From: Chloroflexota bacterium
Lineage (GTDB): Bacteria; Chloroflexota; Anaerolineae; Aggregatilineales; Phototrophicaceae
Direction of reading: 5' to 3'
Length of the DNA: 64,000 nt
NCBI GenBank assembly: GCA_009841405.1
Contig: VXLV01000141.1
Coordinates: 39,284 to 103,283, forward strand
The translations under genes were made by a program, and so were the position numbers. The first letter of the stretch is position 1, and every line of letters begins with the position of its first letter. A model generated the notes under the pieces. It made no database searches. It worked only from the letters and a program-made list of their open reading frames with translations, and was not told the origin of the DNA. Of the stretch, positions 17,490 to 25,393 are shown one piece after another.

Positions 17490-19064
17490 TTACGCTTCTT
17501 CCAGAATCATCGCCGCCGCCTTCTCGCCGATCATGATGCAAGGCGCGTTGGTGTTTGCGTTGATGATCCGCGGCATAATCGAGGCGTCGGCCACGCGCAG
17601 CCCGCGAATCCCATGTACGCGCAACCTGGGGTCAACAACCGCAAGCGCGTCATGGCCCATCTTGCAGCTGCCCGCCGGATGATAGATTGTCGTGGCGAAA
17701 TCGCGGATGTAGCTGATCAAGTCATCGTCCGACATTGCCTCCGCGCCCGGCAAGAACTCAGCGCCGCGATAGCGGTCGAAGGCCGGGGCGCGCACGATTT
17801 CTCGACCAATCCTCACGCCGGCCAGCAGAACCGCCACATCATCGTCGTGGCTCAGGCAGCCGAAGTCGATCAGCGGCGGGGCCAGCGGATCACTGGAGCG
17901 CAAGCGCAGCTCGCCTTTGCTCTTCGTGCCAACCAAACCGGCGAGGACGGTGAAGCCGTGCCCGGCGGGCGTCTCAAAGCCATGACGGATGAACCAGTCT
18001 GGTCCGAAGTGGAATTGCAGTTCCGGCGCTGGCGAGTCCGAATTCAGCTTTACGAAGCCGCCGGACTCGCCCAGATTCGAGGTCAGCAAGCCAGTCTTGC
18101 TCTGCGCGTAGCGCCGCCCTTCTTCCGGGGAATCTTTGCCCGCCAGGCTGACTGATTCCAAACTGTGATAAGCGACTGGAACTTGCATGTGATCCATCAG
18201 GTTCTGGCCGACGCCGGGCAAATCCGCGACCAGCGGAATCTCACTTTCAGCCAGGTGATCGGCCGGCCCGATGCCCGATAGCAGCAGCAATTGCGGCGAG
18301 TTGATCGCGCCCGCGCAAAGAATCAACTCGCGGCGGACGCGGGCTACATTGCTCTCGCCCTGATGCTGATACTCCACGCCGATGCAGCGGCCCCGCTCAA
18401 TCACAAGGCGGGTGGCGTGGGCGTAGGGCAGGGCAATGAAATTCTCGCGCTCCAGGGCCGGTCGCAAGTAGCCGACCGCTGTGCTGTGCCGTTGGCCCCG
18501 GCGTTGTGTGACCTGATACAGGCCAAAGCCTTCCTGCGCGCCGTCATTGAAATCGGGGTTGAGGCGGTAGCCGGTTTCCAGCGCTGCGTCGACGAATGCC
18601 AGACTCAAGGGATTGGGATCTTGCGGGTCGGCCACGTTGATCGGCCCGCCGACGCCATGATGCGCCGATTCACCGCGTTCTTGATGCTGCATGACCCGGA
18701 AGTAGGGCAAAAGGTCTGTGTAGCCCCAGCCGCTATTGCCCGCTGCCGCCCAACGATCGTAATCGGACGGGTGGCCGCGCTGGTAGACCATGGCGTTGAT
18801 CGAACTGGTCCCGCCGTACACCTTGCCGCGCGGGACGTATTCGCGTCGGTAGTTGAGGCCCGGCTGTGGTACGGTCTCATAGTCCCAGTCGACTTCGCTG
18901 TGAAAGAGATCGGAGAAGCGCGCCGGAATATGTATGTTTGGCTCGGCGTCGGGGCCGCCCGCTTCCAACAGCAGCACCGAATTGCGGGCGTCTTCGCTCA
19001 GCCGGTACGCTACGGCTGCGCCGGCGGATCCTGCTCCGATAACGATGTAGTCGGCTGCGATCAT
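17490..19064 (-). CDS. GMC-family FAD oxidoreductase (choline/glucose dehydrogenase-like)
   Basis: A 524-residue flavoprotein with the FAD-binding VIGAGSAGAA at residue 8, the GMC signature GGTSSINAMV near 84, and a C-terminal YHPAGSCKMG segment that carries the catalytic His. It would oxidise an alcohol or the anomeric centre of a sugar, passing electrons to oxygen or a quinone. It lies immediately upstream of the tandem GH117-like gene and divergent from another, so a role on the released sugar is inferred. The ATG at 19064 gives a canonical GMC N-terminus; a TTG 45 bases upstream is possible. No signal peptide is seen. The exact substrate is unknown; choline is the default annotation but the context argues for a sugar. 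Confidence 0.85.
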   Translation of the reverse strand: MIAADYIVIGAGSAGAAVAYRLSEDARNSVLLLEAGGPDAEPNIHIPARFSDLFHSEVDWDYETVPQPGLNYRREYVPRGKVYGGTSSINAMVYQRGHPSDYDRWAAAGNSGWGYTDLLPYFRVMQHQERGESAHHGVGGPINVADPQDPNPLSLAFVDAALETGYRLNPDFNDGAQEGFGLYQVTQRRGQRHSTAVGYLRPALERENFIALPYAHATRLVIERGRCIGVEYQHQGESNVARVRRELILCAGAINSPQLLLLSGIGPADHLAESEIPLVADLPGVGQNLMDHMQVPVAYHSLESVSLAGKDSPEEGRRYAQSKTGLLTSNLGESGGFVKLNSDSPAPELQFHFGPDWFIRHGFETPAGHGFTVLAGLVGTKSKGELRLRSSDPLAPPLIDFGCLSHDDDVAVLLAGVRIGREIVRAPAFDRYRGAEFLPGAEAMSDDDLISYIRDFATTIYHPAGSCKMGHDALAVVDPRLRVHGIRGLRVADASIMPRIINANTNAPCIMIGEKAAAMILEEA

Positions 19065-19110
19065 GTCCTGGCCAGCCCTGTGCGAATCGGCGCGGAACCG
19101 CCGCGACAAT

Positions 19111-19139
19111 TTGACGCGATTATGTCTATTGTCTACAAT
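19111..19139 (+). promoter_or_regulatory. Promoter with overlapping ATTGTNNACAAT operator (site 1)
   Basis: TTGACG (19111-19116) and TACAAT (19134-19139) with 17-base spacing form a strong promoter for the GH117-like gene at 19205. The palindrome ATTGTCTACAAT occupies 19128-19139, so its right half is the -10 box. It lies in the 140-base divergent gap with the GMC oxidoreductase gene and could control both directions. The same geometry recurs at 37217-37245. Confidence 0.6.
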
Positions 19140-19204
19140 TTACAGATTGTACCGATTGGGGTTCGTTTCGGCAACCAACGTCGAGCAGCTGCAAAGGAGA
19201 CATA

Positions 19205-20431
19205 ATGAGCGAATCGAAGGGCGCATTCCCCGGTCGTATCCCGCTGGAAAAGCCAACAGACCGTCCCTTAAGCGCCGCTATGCATCGCGTTTACGATATG
19301 TGGACGCCCAGACAAGATATTGGCAACCCATTCTATACGACCTTCAGGTATTCGCCTGTGACCGGCATCGGCAAGGACGAATCTGAATTATCAGTGTCTC
19401 GGCGCGATCCTTCGAAAGTGCTAAAGATCGGCGATACCTATTACGTCTGGTATACCCGACGCCGGACGAAGTTTATGCCGGTCGGCCGCTTCAATATCGA
19501 CCGGGGCGACGACGAAACGCCCGTCGTTGATTGGGACCTGGCCGATATCTGCTACGCGACATCGAAAGACGGCTTCGATTGGGTGGAGCAGGGCATCGCC
19601 GTGCCGCGCGCCCCCAAAGGCTCATACGGCGACCGCTCGCTTTCGACGCCCGATATCCTGGTCTTCCAGGGCCGCTATTATCTCTACTACCAGACATTCA
19701 CAACCATGTGGCGCGCGAACGACTGCGTCAATGTCAGCGTCGCCTGTTCGGATTCGCCCGATGGTCCCTGGACGCGGCTTGACCGACCGATCATCCCGCA
19801 AGGCGCGCCCGGCGACTGGGACAGCTGCGCCATTCACGATCCTTATCCCTTGGTGTACCAAGGCAAAGTCTGGCTCTATTACAAGGGCTCGCCAGTCGAC
19901 AAGTCGCCCGGCAACTTGCAGCGGGCCCAGGGCGTAGCCATCGCCGAGCACCCCGAGGGCCCTTTCGAGAAATCCGAATTGAATCCGGTGACGAATTCCG
20001 GGCACGAGACGATGCTCTGGCCCTACGAAGGTGGCATCGCCGCCTTGCTAATCCAGGATGGACCGGAGAAGGACACCGTGCAATTCGCGCCCGACGGCCT
20101 GAACTTCGTGCCCAAGGCGCACGTCCAGCTGTCGCCACACGCGCCCGGGCCCTTCTGCCCGGACGCCTTCGCGGATGACGGCGATGGCCGCGGCATTACC
20201 TGGGGGCTCAGCCATATCATCCCGCAAAAGCCCAACACGAATAAGGGGCTCTACATCGTTCGCTTCGATTGCGAACTGTCGCGCGATGGCGCCCGAGAGG
20301 AATTCAAGCGCAGCAATCTTCACTGGCACGAGGACAGTTGGTTTCAGCCCATTGTTCGCCTGCCGGACGACTGGCGTGAGAGAATCTTGGCCGAGCAGTC
20401 CACAGTCGATCGCCCGACCGTCGGAACCTAG
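19205..20431 (+). CDS. GH117-like glycoside hydrolase
   Basis: A 408-residue five-bladed-propeller hydrolase. The N-terminal RPLSAAMHRVYDMW helix near residue 20 precedes the propeller. VSRRDPSK is at about 65, DSCAIHDPY at about 206, NSGHET at about 264 and QFAPDGLNF near 301. These match the motifs of both halves of the tandem protein at 15006-17486, with which it forms one subgroup (NSGHET). No export signal is seen, so action is cytoplasmic. AAAGGAG sits just before the ATG. It is divergent from the GMC/tandem-GH operon across a shared operator region. It should remove a terminal anhydro- or deoxy-type sugar from imported oligomers; the linkage is inferred from family only. Confidence 0.7.
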   Translation: MSESKGAFPGRIPLEKPTDRPLSAAMHRVYDMWTPRQDIGNPFYTTFRYSPVTGIGKDESELSVSRRDPSKVLKIGDTYYVWYTRRRTKFMPVGRFNIDRGDDETPVVDWDLADICYATSKDGFDWVEQGIAVPRAPKGSYGDRSLSTPDILVFQGRYYLYYQTFTTMWRANDCVNVSVACSDSPDGPWTRLDRPIIPQGAPGDWDSCAIHDPYPLVYQGKVWLYYKGSPVDKSPGNLQRAQGVAIAEHPEGPFEKSELNPVTNSGHETMLWPYEGGIAALLIQDGPEKDTVQFAPDGLNFVPKAHVQLSPHAPGPFCPDAFADDGDGRGITWGLSHIIPQKPNTNKGLYIVRFDCELSRDGAREEFKRSNLHWHEDSWFQPIVRLPDDWRERILAEQSTVDRPTVGT

Positions 20432-20461
20432 CGACAAACGATCGCGCGCTGGCGGTTTGCG

Positions 20462-21232
20462 CTAGCGCCCCATCCAGCCGCCGTCCACAACCAGGATCTC
20501 GCCGTTGACGAAGTCAGATGCCGCCGACGCCAGAAATACGACCGGTCCTTTGAAGTCGTCGATGTCGCCCCAGCGCCCGGCCGGGATACGCTCCAGAATG
20601 GCGCGAAAGCGCTCCGGATCGTTTTGCAGCGCCTCGGTGACGTCCGTGCGGATATAGCCCGGCGCGATGGCATTCACTTGCACGCCGCGCCCAGCCCACT
20701 CATTGGCGAGCGCCTTGGTCAATTGACCCACCCCGCCTTTGCTGGCCGCGTAGCCGGGCACGGTGATGCCGCCCTGAAAGGTCAAAAGCGAAGCGGTGAA
20801 TATGATCTTTCCGCTGCTCCGCTCCAGCATGCCTTTGCCAATTTCGCGGCTGAGCACGAATTGCGCGTTGAGATTGGTTTCGATAATCGTGTCCCAATAC
20901 TCGTCGGTGTGGCGCTCGGCCGGCTCGCGCAGCACTGTGCCGGCGTTATTGACCAGGATGTCAATGACGGGATGGTCGGCTTTGACCTGCTTGATGAAGC
21001 GATACAAGTCCTCGCGGCAGGAAAAGTCGCAGCGATAGCCGCTGAACGCCCGGCCCAGGGCCGCGATATCTGTCTCAATATCGCTGCCGCTCGCTTCCAG
21101 GTTGGCGCTGACCGCGATGATGTCGGCGCCCGCTTCCGCCAGCGCGTTCGCCATCGCGCGGCCGATGCCGCGGCGCGCGCCGGTTACCAGCGCCGTTTTG
21201 CCTTCCAGCCTGAAACTTTCCAATACTTTCAT
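20462..21232 (-). CDS. KduD-like short-chain dehydrogenase/reductase
   Basis: A 256-residue classical SDR. It has the NAD(P) motif VTGARRGIG at 16-24, NNAG at 95-98, a catalytic Ser near 148 and YAASK at 161-165, so the catalytic triad is intact. The N-terminal sequence (SFRLEGKTALVTG) is like 2-deoxy-D-gluconate 3-dehydrogenase KduD and gluconate 5-dehydrogenase, enzymes that interconvert 2-keto-3-deoxy- and 2,5-diketo-3-deoxy-sugar acids. It follows the zinc alcohol dehydrogenase gene with no spacer, in the operon gntR-adh-sdr. Inference: reduction or oxidation of a keto-deoxy sugar acid in this locus. Its tail meets the GH117-like gene convergently. Confidence 0.8.
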   Translation of the reverse strand: MKVLESFRLEGKTALVTGARRGIGRAMANALAEAGADIIAVSANLEASGSDIETDIAALGRAFSGYRCDFSCREDLYRFIKQVKADHPVIDILVNNAGTVLREPAERHTDEYWDTIIETNLNAQFVLSREIGKGMLERSSGKIIFTASLLTFQGGITVPGYAASKGGVGQLTKALANEWAGRGVQVNAIAPGYIRTDVTEALQNDPERFRAILERIPAGRWGDIDDFKGPVVFLASAASDFVNGEILVVDGGWMGR

Positions 21233-22249
21233 CTAAAGCTCCAGTAGAATCTTCATGACTTGCCCGCCTTTATCCATGTCCTCAAAGCCGGATTGCAGCG
21301 CCTGCAGCGGGCGGATATCGGTTATCAGCTCGTCCAAGGGCAGTGTCCCCTGCGCCGCCAATTCGATCGCAGCGCTGAAATCCTCGGATTCGTAGACGCG
21401 CACGCCCTGCATGCGCAGCTCGCGCCAGAAAAAGCGGAAGAGATCGATCTTGGGCTGTTGGGCGAAAATCGCGACCACGACGGCCAAACCGCGCGTGCGC
21501 AGCAATTCCGTCATGACGCTCGCGCCGGCCTGCGAGCCCGATACTTCAAAGACGATGTCGGCGCCCGCGCCTTTCGTGCGTTGCATGACCAGTTTGGTCA
21601 GGTCGACTTCTGTCGGATTTACGGCGTCCAATCCGAGTCGATTCGCCAGATCAACGCGATAAGGATTGATCTCGGAGACCAGGACCTCTGCGCCGGCAGC
21701 GCGCGCTACCAGCGCGACCAGCATGCCGATCGGCCCGCCGCCGAGCACCACGACCTGGTCGCCCGCCTTGACGCCGGACAGGCGCGCATCGTGAACGGCG
21801 ACCGCCAGCGGTTCAATCAGCGCGCCGTGCTTGAGCGACAGATGATCGGGCATCCGGTGCAAGGTGTAGGCCGGTACAGTCCAGTAACTTTGGAAGGCGC
21901 CCGGCGTGTCAATGCCCAGGAAGTTCAGGTTGTGGCAGATATGGCTGTGTCCGGCCGCGCAGGCCGGACAATCGCCGCAGGGCGCCAGCGGCATCACAAC
22001 GACCTTGTCGCCTACCGCAAAGTCGGCGACGCCGCTGCCCACCTTGTGCACGGTAGCGGACATCTCATGCCCCATGACCAAGGGCATGCGCACGCGCGCG
22101 TCCATGGCGCCGTGGAAAATGTGCAAATCTGTCCCGCAGATTCCACAGTGCGAAATCTTGAGCCGGGCCTCGCCGCTGGCGGGTTCGACCAATTCGCCCG
22201 CGCCATGACGTATCCTGCGGTTGCCTTCGTAATAGGCTGCTTGCGCCAT
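21233..22249 (-). CDS. Zinc-dependent medium-chain alcohol/polyol dehydrogenase
   Basis: A 338-residue MDR enzyme of the sorbitol/threonine dehydrogenase type. Catalytic zinc ligands are Cys35 (CGICGTD) and GHE at 60-62. The structural zinc lobe Cys91, Cys94, Cys97 and Cys105 is complete, and GGGPIGMLVALVA is the NAD-binding loop. It would oxidise a secondary alcohol of a sugar or sugar acid. It lies between the GntR regulator (62 bases upstream) and the KduD-like SDR (directly abutting). The pairing of a dehydrogenase and a reductase on keto-deoxy acids is known in anhydrogalactose and uronate routes, which is the role I infer here. Confidence 0.85.
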   Translation of the reverse strand: MAQAAYYEGNRRIRHGAGELVEPASGEARLKISHCGICGTDLHIFHGAMDARVRMPLVMGHEMSATVHKVGSGVADFAVGDKVVVMPLAPCGDCPACAAGHSHICHNLNFLGIDTPGAFQSYWTVPAYTLHRMPDHLSLKHGALIEPLAVAVHDARLSGVKAGDQVVVLGGGPIGMLVALVARAAGAEVLVSEINPYRVDLANRLGLDAVNPTEVDLTKLVMQRTKGAGADIVFEVSGSQAGASVMTELLRTRGLAVVVAIFAQQPKIDLFRFFWRELRMQGVRVYESEDFSAAIELAAQGTLPLDELITDIRPLQALQSGFEDMDKGGQVMKILLEL

Positions 22250-22311
22250 GCCGGGTTTCCTTTGCTCAGTCGGGCGCTATTTGCGGATTATGAAAGTAAA
22301 GTCGCTGCGAC

Positions 22312-22920
22312 CTATTGGATGTTCGCCGTCAAGGCGTCGATAGCGGCCGCGCGATCGCCGGCGCGAATGGCGTCCAGAATGCGCGCGTGCTCGCGATAGC
22401 TGTCCATAATATCGTCGAGGCGATTGTAATGCATCATCATGCGCATGGCTATCGGCTGCCACAGCGCGAACAAATCTCTGTCATCGTGACTCTGAATGAT
22501 CGCCTGGTGAAAGCGCAAATCGTGTTCGGTAAGCGCGTCAAGATCATTGCGTTCGCAGGCCTGCCGGATATCCGCGAGTATCTCTTCCCACAGCGTGATG
22601 TCAGACGCGGTAATCCGCTCGAAAATGCTCTCCAGCACGAAGCGCTCGATGGTGCGGCGCAACTCCACCACCAGCGGCCGCACTTCAACGCTGGGATTCT
22701 GCGCCACGCGAACACCCTTGTTCGGCTCCAGCACCAGCAGACCTTGCTGAGTGAGCTGGCGGAATGCTTCGCGAACGGGCCCGCGACTGACGCCAAAGCG
22801 CTCGGAGAGGTCAATCTCGCGCAACGGGTCGCCCGGCTTCAAGCGGCTGGAAAGCACATCTTGCCGCAAACGCGCGGCGATCTGTTCGGGAAGCGTACGA
22901 TAGATTTCGGATGCTGGCAT
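22312..22920 (-). CDS. GntR-family transcriptional regulator, FCD subfamily
   Basis: A 202-residue regulator. The N-terminal winged helix covers about 10-75 (LREIDLSERFGVSRGPVREA). The C-terminal all-helical FCD domain follows, with metal-ligand-type residues in HDLRFHQAII near 130 and REHARILDAI near 180. FCD regulators usually respond to sugar acids or organic acids and bind short palindromes containing TNGTNNACNA. Four close matches of the form ATTGTNNACAAT lie at promoters of this locus, so it is the probable local repressor. It heads the adh-sdr genes and follows dppC in the same direction with a 90-base gap. Confidence 0.88.
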   Translation of the reverse strand: MPASEIYRTLPEQIAARLRQDVLSSRLKPGDPLREIDLSERFGVSRGPVREAFRQLTQQGLLVLEPNKGVRVAQNPSVEVRPLVVELRRTIERFVLESIFERITASDITLWEEILADIRQACERNDLDALTEHDLRFHQAIIQSHDDRDLFALWQPIAMRMMMHYNRLDDIMDSYREHARILDAIRAGDRAAAIDALTANIQ

Positions 22921-23010
22921 CAGTTCGTCTTTGAGTGATTTGAGTCAAGTCTACTTTAGTCTGGTCTGGCTGACGCAGCGCCGGCTTCCAGCCCGTTGGC
23001 CGACCGCCCG

Positions 23011-24156
23011 CTACTGTTTATAAGGGTCGGCGGCATCACGCAGGCCGTCGCCCAGGAAGTTGAAGGCCAATACGGTGACGATCACGAAAAGACCCGGAAT
23101 CAGCAGCCAGGGACTCTGGCTGAGACTGCGGATATTCTGCGCGTCTTGCAGCAGCACGCCCCAGCTGACCGCCGGCGGCCGAATGCCAATCTGAAGGAAG
23201 CTCAAGGCCGTCTCAGCCAGGATCATGCCCGGTACTGACAGGCTCAACACCACGATCAGGAAGCTGGCGAAGGAGGGCAGCAAGTGCTTGACGATGATAT
23301 CGAAGTCGCCCATATTGGATATGCGCGCCGCCATAACAAAGTCGGCCTCGCGCAATTCCAGCAGCTTGCCGCGGACGGCGCGCGCCAGCGTCGTCCAGCC
23401 GACCGTAGCCAGGACAAGCGTTATGCCGAAATAGACTTGAGTGGAGCTCCACTCTGGCGGCAGCGCGGCCGCCAGCGCAATCCACAACGGGATTTGCGGA
23501 ATCGAAATGATGAACTCTATGATGCGCTGAATGATGACATCGACCGTACCGCCGAAGTAACCGGATACGCCGCCAATGAGACAGCCGAGCCCGAAGCTGA
23601 TAACCACGCCCAGGACGCCTATGGACAGCGAAATCCTGGCCGCGTGAATCGTTCGCGAGTACAAGTCGCGTCCTAAATTGTCTGTCCCGAAGGGGAAATA
23701 AACCGCCGGCTCGTCAACGCCGACCAGATGAATGTTGGTGTCCAGAATGCCAAGCAACTTGTAAGGCTCGCCTTCAAGCAAGAAGCGCAATGGATAGCGC
23801 TTTGACCGGTCTTCGGTGTAATTGCGCTGCAGGGTATCCATGTCCAGTTCTTGCTTCAGATCGTAAATGAAGGGACGCAGGTGGAAGTTGCCCTCTTCAT
23901 CCACGAAGTGCAAGCTCTGCGGCGGCGCCTTGGCATACTTGACGTGGCGCTTGTAAATGTCGTTGATCGAAAAGAACTCGGCAAACAGCGCCAGCGAATA
24001 CAAGAAAATAATCACCAGCAGCGAGAATATAGCCAGCCGGTGCCGTCGGAACTTTCGCCAAATCAGCTGCCACTGCGACGCCAGATAATAGCTCTCGTCG
24101 TAAAGAGTTGTTTCCGGTTGGCTTTTGTCGCGCCTGGCAAGAAGTCTACGCCACAT
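23011..24156 (-). CDS. Dipeptide/oligosaccharide-type ABC importer permease (DppC/OppC family)
   Basis: A 381-residue inner-membrane permease. A cytoplasmic N-terminus and first helix (about 40-62) are followed by a large extracytoplasmic loop, then five helices. The DppC motif FPFGTDNLGRDLYSR sits near 155, and the ATPase-coupling loop ELREADFVMAARISNMG lies near 270. It pairs with DppB 12 bases upstream. With the family 5 binding protein (26845-28854) and two ATPases (35112-37182) it completes one importer. Family members import oligopeptides or oligosaccharides; the surrounding hydrolases point to oligosaccharides. Confidence 0.9.
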   Translation of the reverse strand: MWRRLLARRDKSQPETTLYDESYYLASQWQLIWRKFRRHRLAIFSLLVIIFLYSLALFAEFFSINDIYKRHVKYAKAPPQSLHFVDEEGNFHLRPFIYDLKQELDMDTLQRNYTEDRSKRYPLRFLLEGEPYKLLGILDTNIHLVGVDEPAVYFPFGTDNLGRDLYSRTIHAARISLSIGVLGVVISFGLGCLIGGVSGYFGGTVDVIIQRIIEFIISIPQIPLWIALAAALPPEWSSTQVYFGITLVLATVGWTTLARAVRGKLLELREADFVMAARISNMGDFDIIVKHLLPSFASFLIVVLSLSVPGMILAETALSFLQIGIRPPAVSWGVLLQDAQNIRSLSQSPWLLIPGLFVIVTVLAFNFLGDGLRDAADPYKQ

Positions 24157-24168
24157 GGATCATTCCGC

Positions 24169-25164
24169 TCAATTGGCCGCGCGCTCCATACGAATGCGCG
24201 GATCAACCACCACCAACAGAATATCCGACACGGTCGTGCCGATGACGGTGAGTATGGTGATGAACATCAGCAAGGTCGCAGTAAGGAAGGTGTCTTGCGT
24301 GATCATGCTCCGCAACAGCATCGGTCCCGCAGTGGGCAAGCCCAGCACCCAGGCGGTAATTGTTCCGCCTGAAACCAGCGACGGGAAAAGCCAGGCGAGG
24401 CTGCTGACGATGGGATTCAAGGCAACGCGCACCGGATACCGGAACAGCAGCCGCACTTCGCCCACGCCTTTGCTGCGCGCGGTGATAACGTATTGCTTGT
24501 TCAGTTCATCCAGCAGCGTGCCGCGCAGAACGCGTATCAAACCCGCTGTGCCGCCCGTGCCGATTACGATTACTGGTATCGGCAAATGCAGCAGCATGTC
24601 GCCGAGCTTCGCCAAACTCCAGGGCGCCGAAACGAATTCGGGCGAAAACAATCCTGTCAAGTTGAGCCCGTAATTCGCCCAGGCGATATACAGCAGCATC
24701 AGCGCGAGCATGAAATTCGGTATCGCTAGCCCGATAAAGCCAACGATAGAAACGACATAATCGCCAAGCGAATACTGATGCGTAGCGGAATAGATGCCGA
24801 TTGGTATCGCGACCGCATAAGTGAAAAGCGCGCTCAAAATCGCAATCGTAAAGGTAAGCGCCAGCCGCTCGCCGATGATGTCGCGGACAGGCTGCTGGTA
24901 GTCAAAGGAAAAGCCGAAGTTGCCTTGCACCACCTGGCCGATCCATTTGAAGTAACGCAAGTATAGCGGCAGATCCAGGCCATATTGCCGGCGCAAAGCC
25001 TCCACCTGCTGCTCGCTAAGATCCTCGCCCGCTTGCTCAAGCCGGCTGATAAAGGTGGACAGGTAATCGCCGGGCGGCAACTGTATCACGACGAACGTGA
25101 CAATCGACACCATCCAGAGCAAAAAGACCAGATAAACCAGGCGCTGTAAGACGTAATTCTTCAT
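24169..25164 (-). CDS. Dipeptide/oligosaccharide-type ABC importer permease (DppB/OppB family)
   Basis: A 331-residue permease with six helices. The start MKNYVLQRLVYLVFLLW is the classic DppB N-terminus, QYGLDLPLYLRYFKWI follows near 75, and the coupling loop LNKQYVITARSKGVG lies near 215. The ATG at 25164 was chosen because the protein then begins at the family's usual position; an open frame continues 57 bases further. It is first of the minus-strand operon dppB-dppC-gntR-adh-sdr and is divergent from the mandelate-racemase-family gene, sharing an operator-bearing region at 25242-25299. Confidence 0.9.
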   Translation of the reverse strand: MKNYVLQRLVYLVFLLWMVSIVTFVVIQLPPGDYLSTFISRLEQAGEDLSEQQVEALRRQYGLDLPLYLRYFKWIGQVVQGNFGFSFDYQQPVRDIIGERLALTFTIAILSALFTYAVAIPIGIYSATHQYSLGDYVVSIVGFIGLAIPNFMLALMLLYIAWANYGLNLTGLFSPEFVSAPWSLAKLGDMLLHLPIPVIVIGTGGTAGLIRVLRGTLLDELNKQYVITARSKGVGEVRLLFRYPVRVALNPIVSSLAWLFPSLVSGGTITAWVLGLPTAGPMLLRSMITQDTFLTATLLMFITILTVIGTTVSDILLVVVDPRIRMERAAN

Positions 25165-25241
25165 ATAAGCGCAGTTCTGCCTTTTAGCCGCGCTGGTTTC
25201 ATGCGCGGCAACCTGCGCCAATGCTATCGCTGCGGCGGCAA

Positions 25242-25299
25242 ATTGTCAACAATGCACACTTGACAATCTTTTGTAAATTGTCCGAATCTTGGATATGAT
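25242..25299 (+). promoter_or_regulatory. Operator cluster (site 2) and promoter of the enolase-family gene
   Basis: The palindrome ATTGTCAACAAT lies at 25242-25253, followed by more half-sites (TTGACAAT at 25260-25267 and ATTGTCC at 25277-25283). A promoter TTGTAA (25271-25276) with TATGAT (25294-25299) at 17-base spacing reads towards 25394. The site lies in the 229-base divergent gap with dppB, so it could control both units. Confidence 0.5.
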
Positions 25300-25393
25300 T
25301 CTTCTGGGCGCGGTTCGCTGCCGCGGCCCGGACAGCCGGGCAGTTGTCATCCAGGACAGGAAGTATGTTGCAGAATGATTCGGCGGTTCGCTC

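Noticed and set aside
14868..18155. A 1095-codon open frame on the plus strand opposite the GH117-like and GMC genes
   Set aside because: The opposite strand encodes two well-recognised proteins here. The long frame is a shadow caused by GC-rich codon use and gives Arg/Ala/Val-rich sequence without motifs.
22921..23010. A GntR self-regulating operator upstream of the regulator gene
   Set aside because: GTCTAC and AGTCT words occur but no ATTGTNNACAAT palindrome, so autoregulation at this spot is unsupported.
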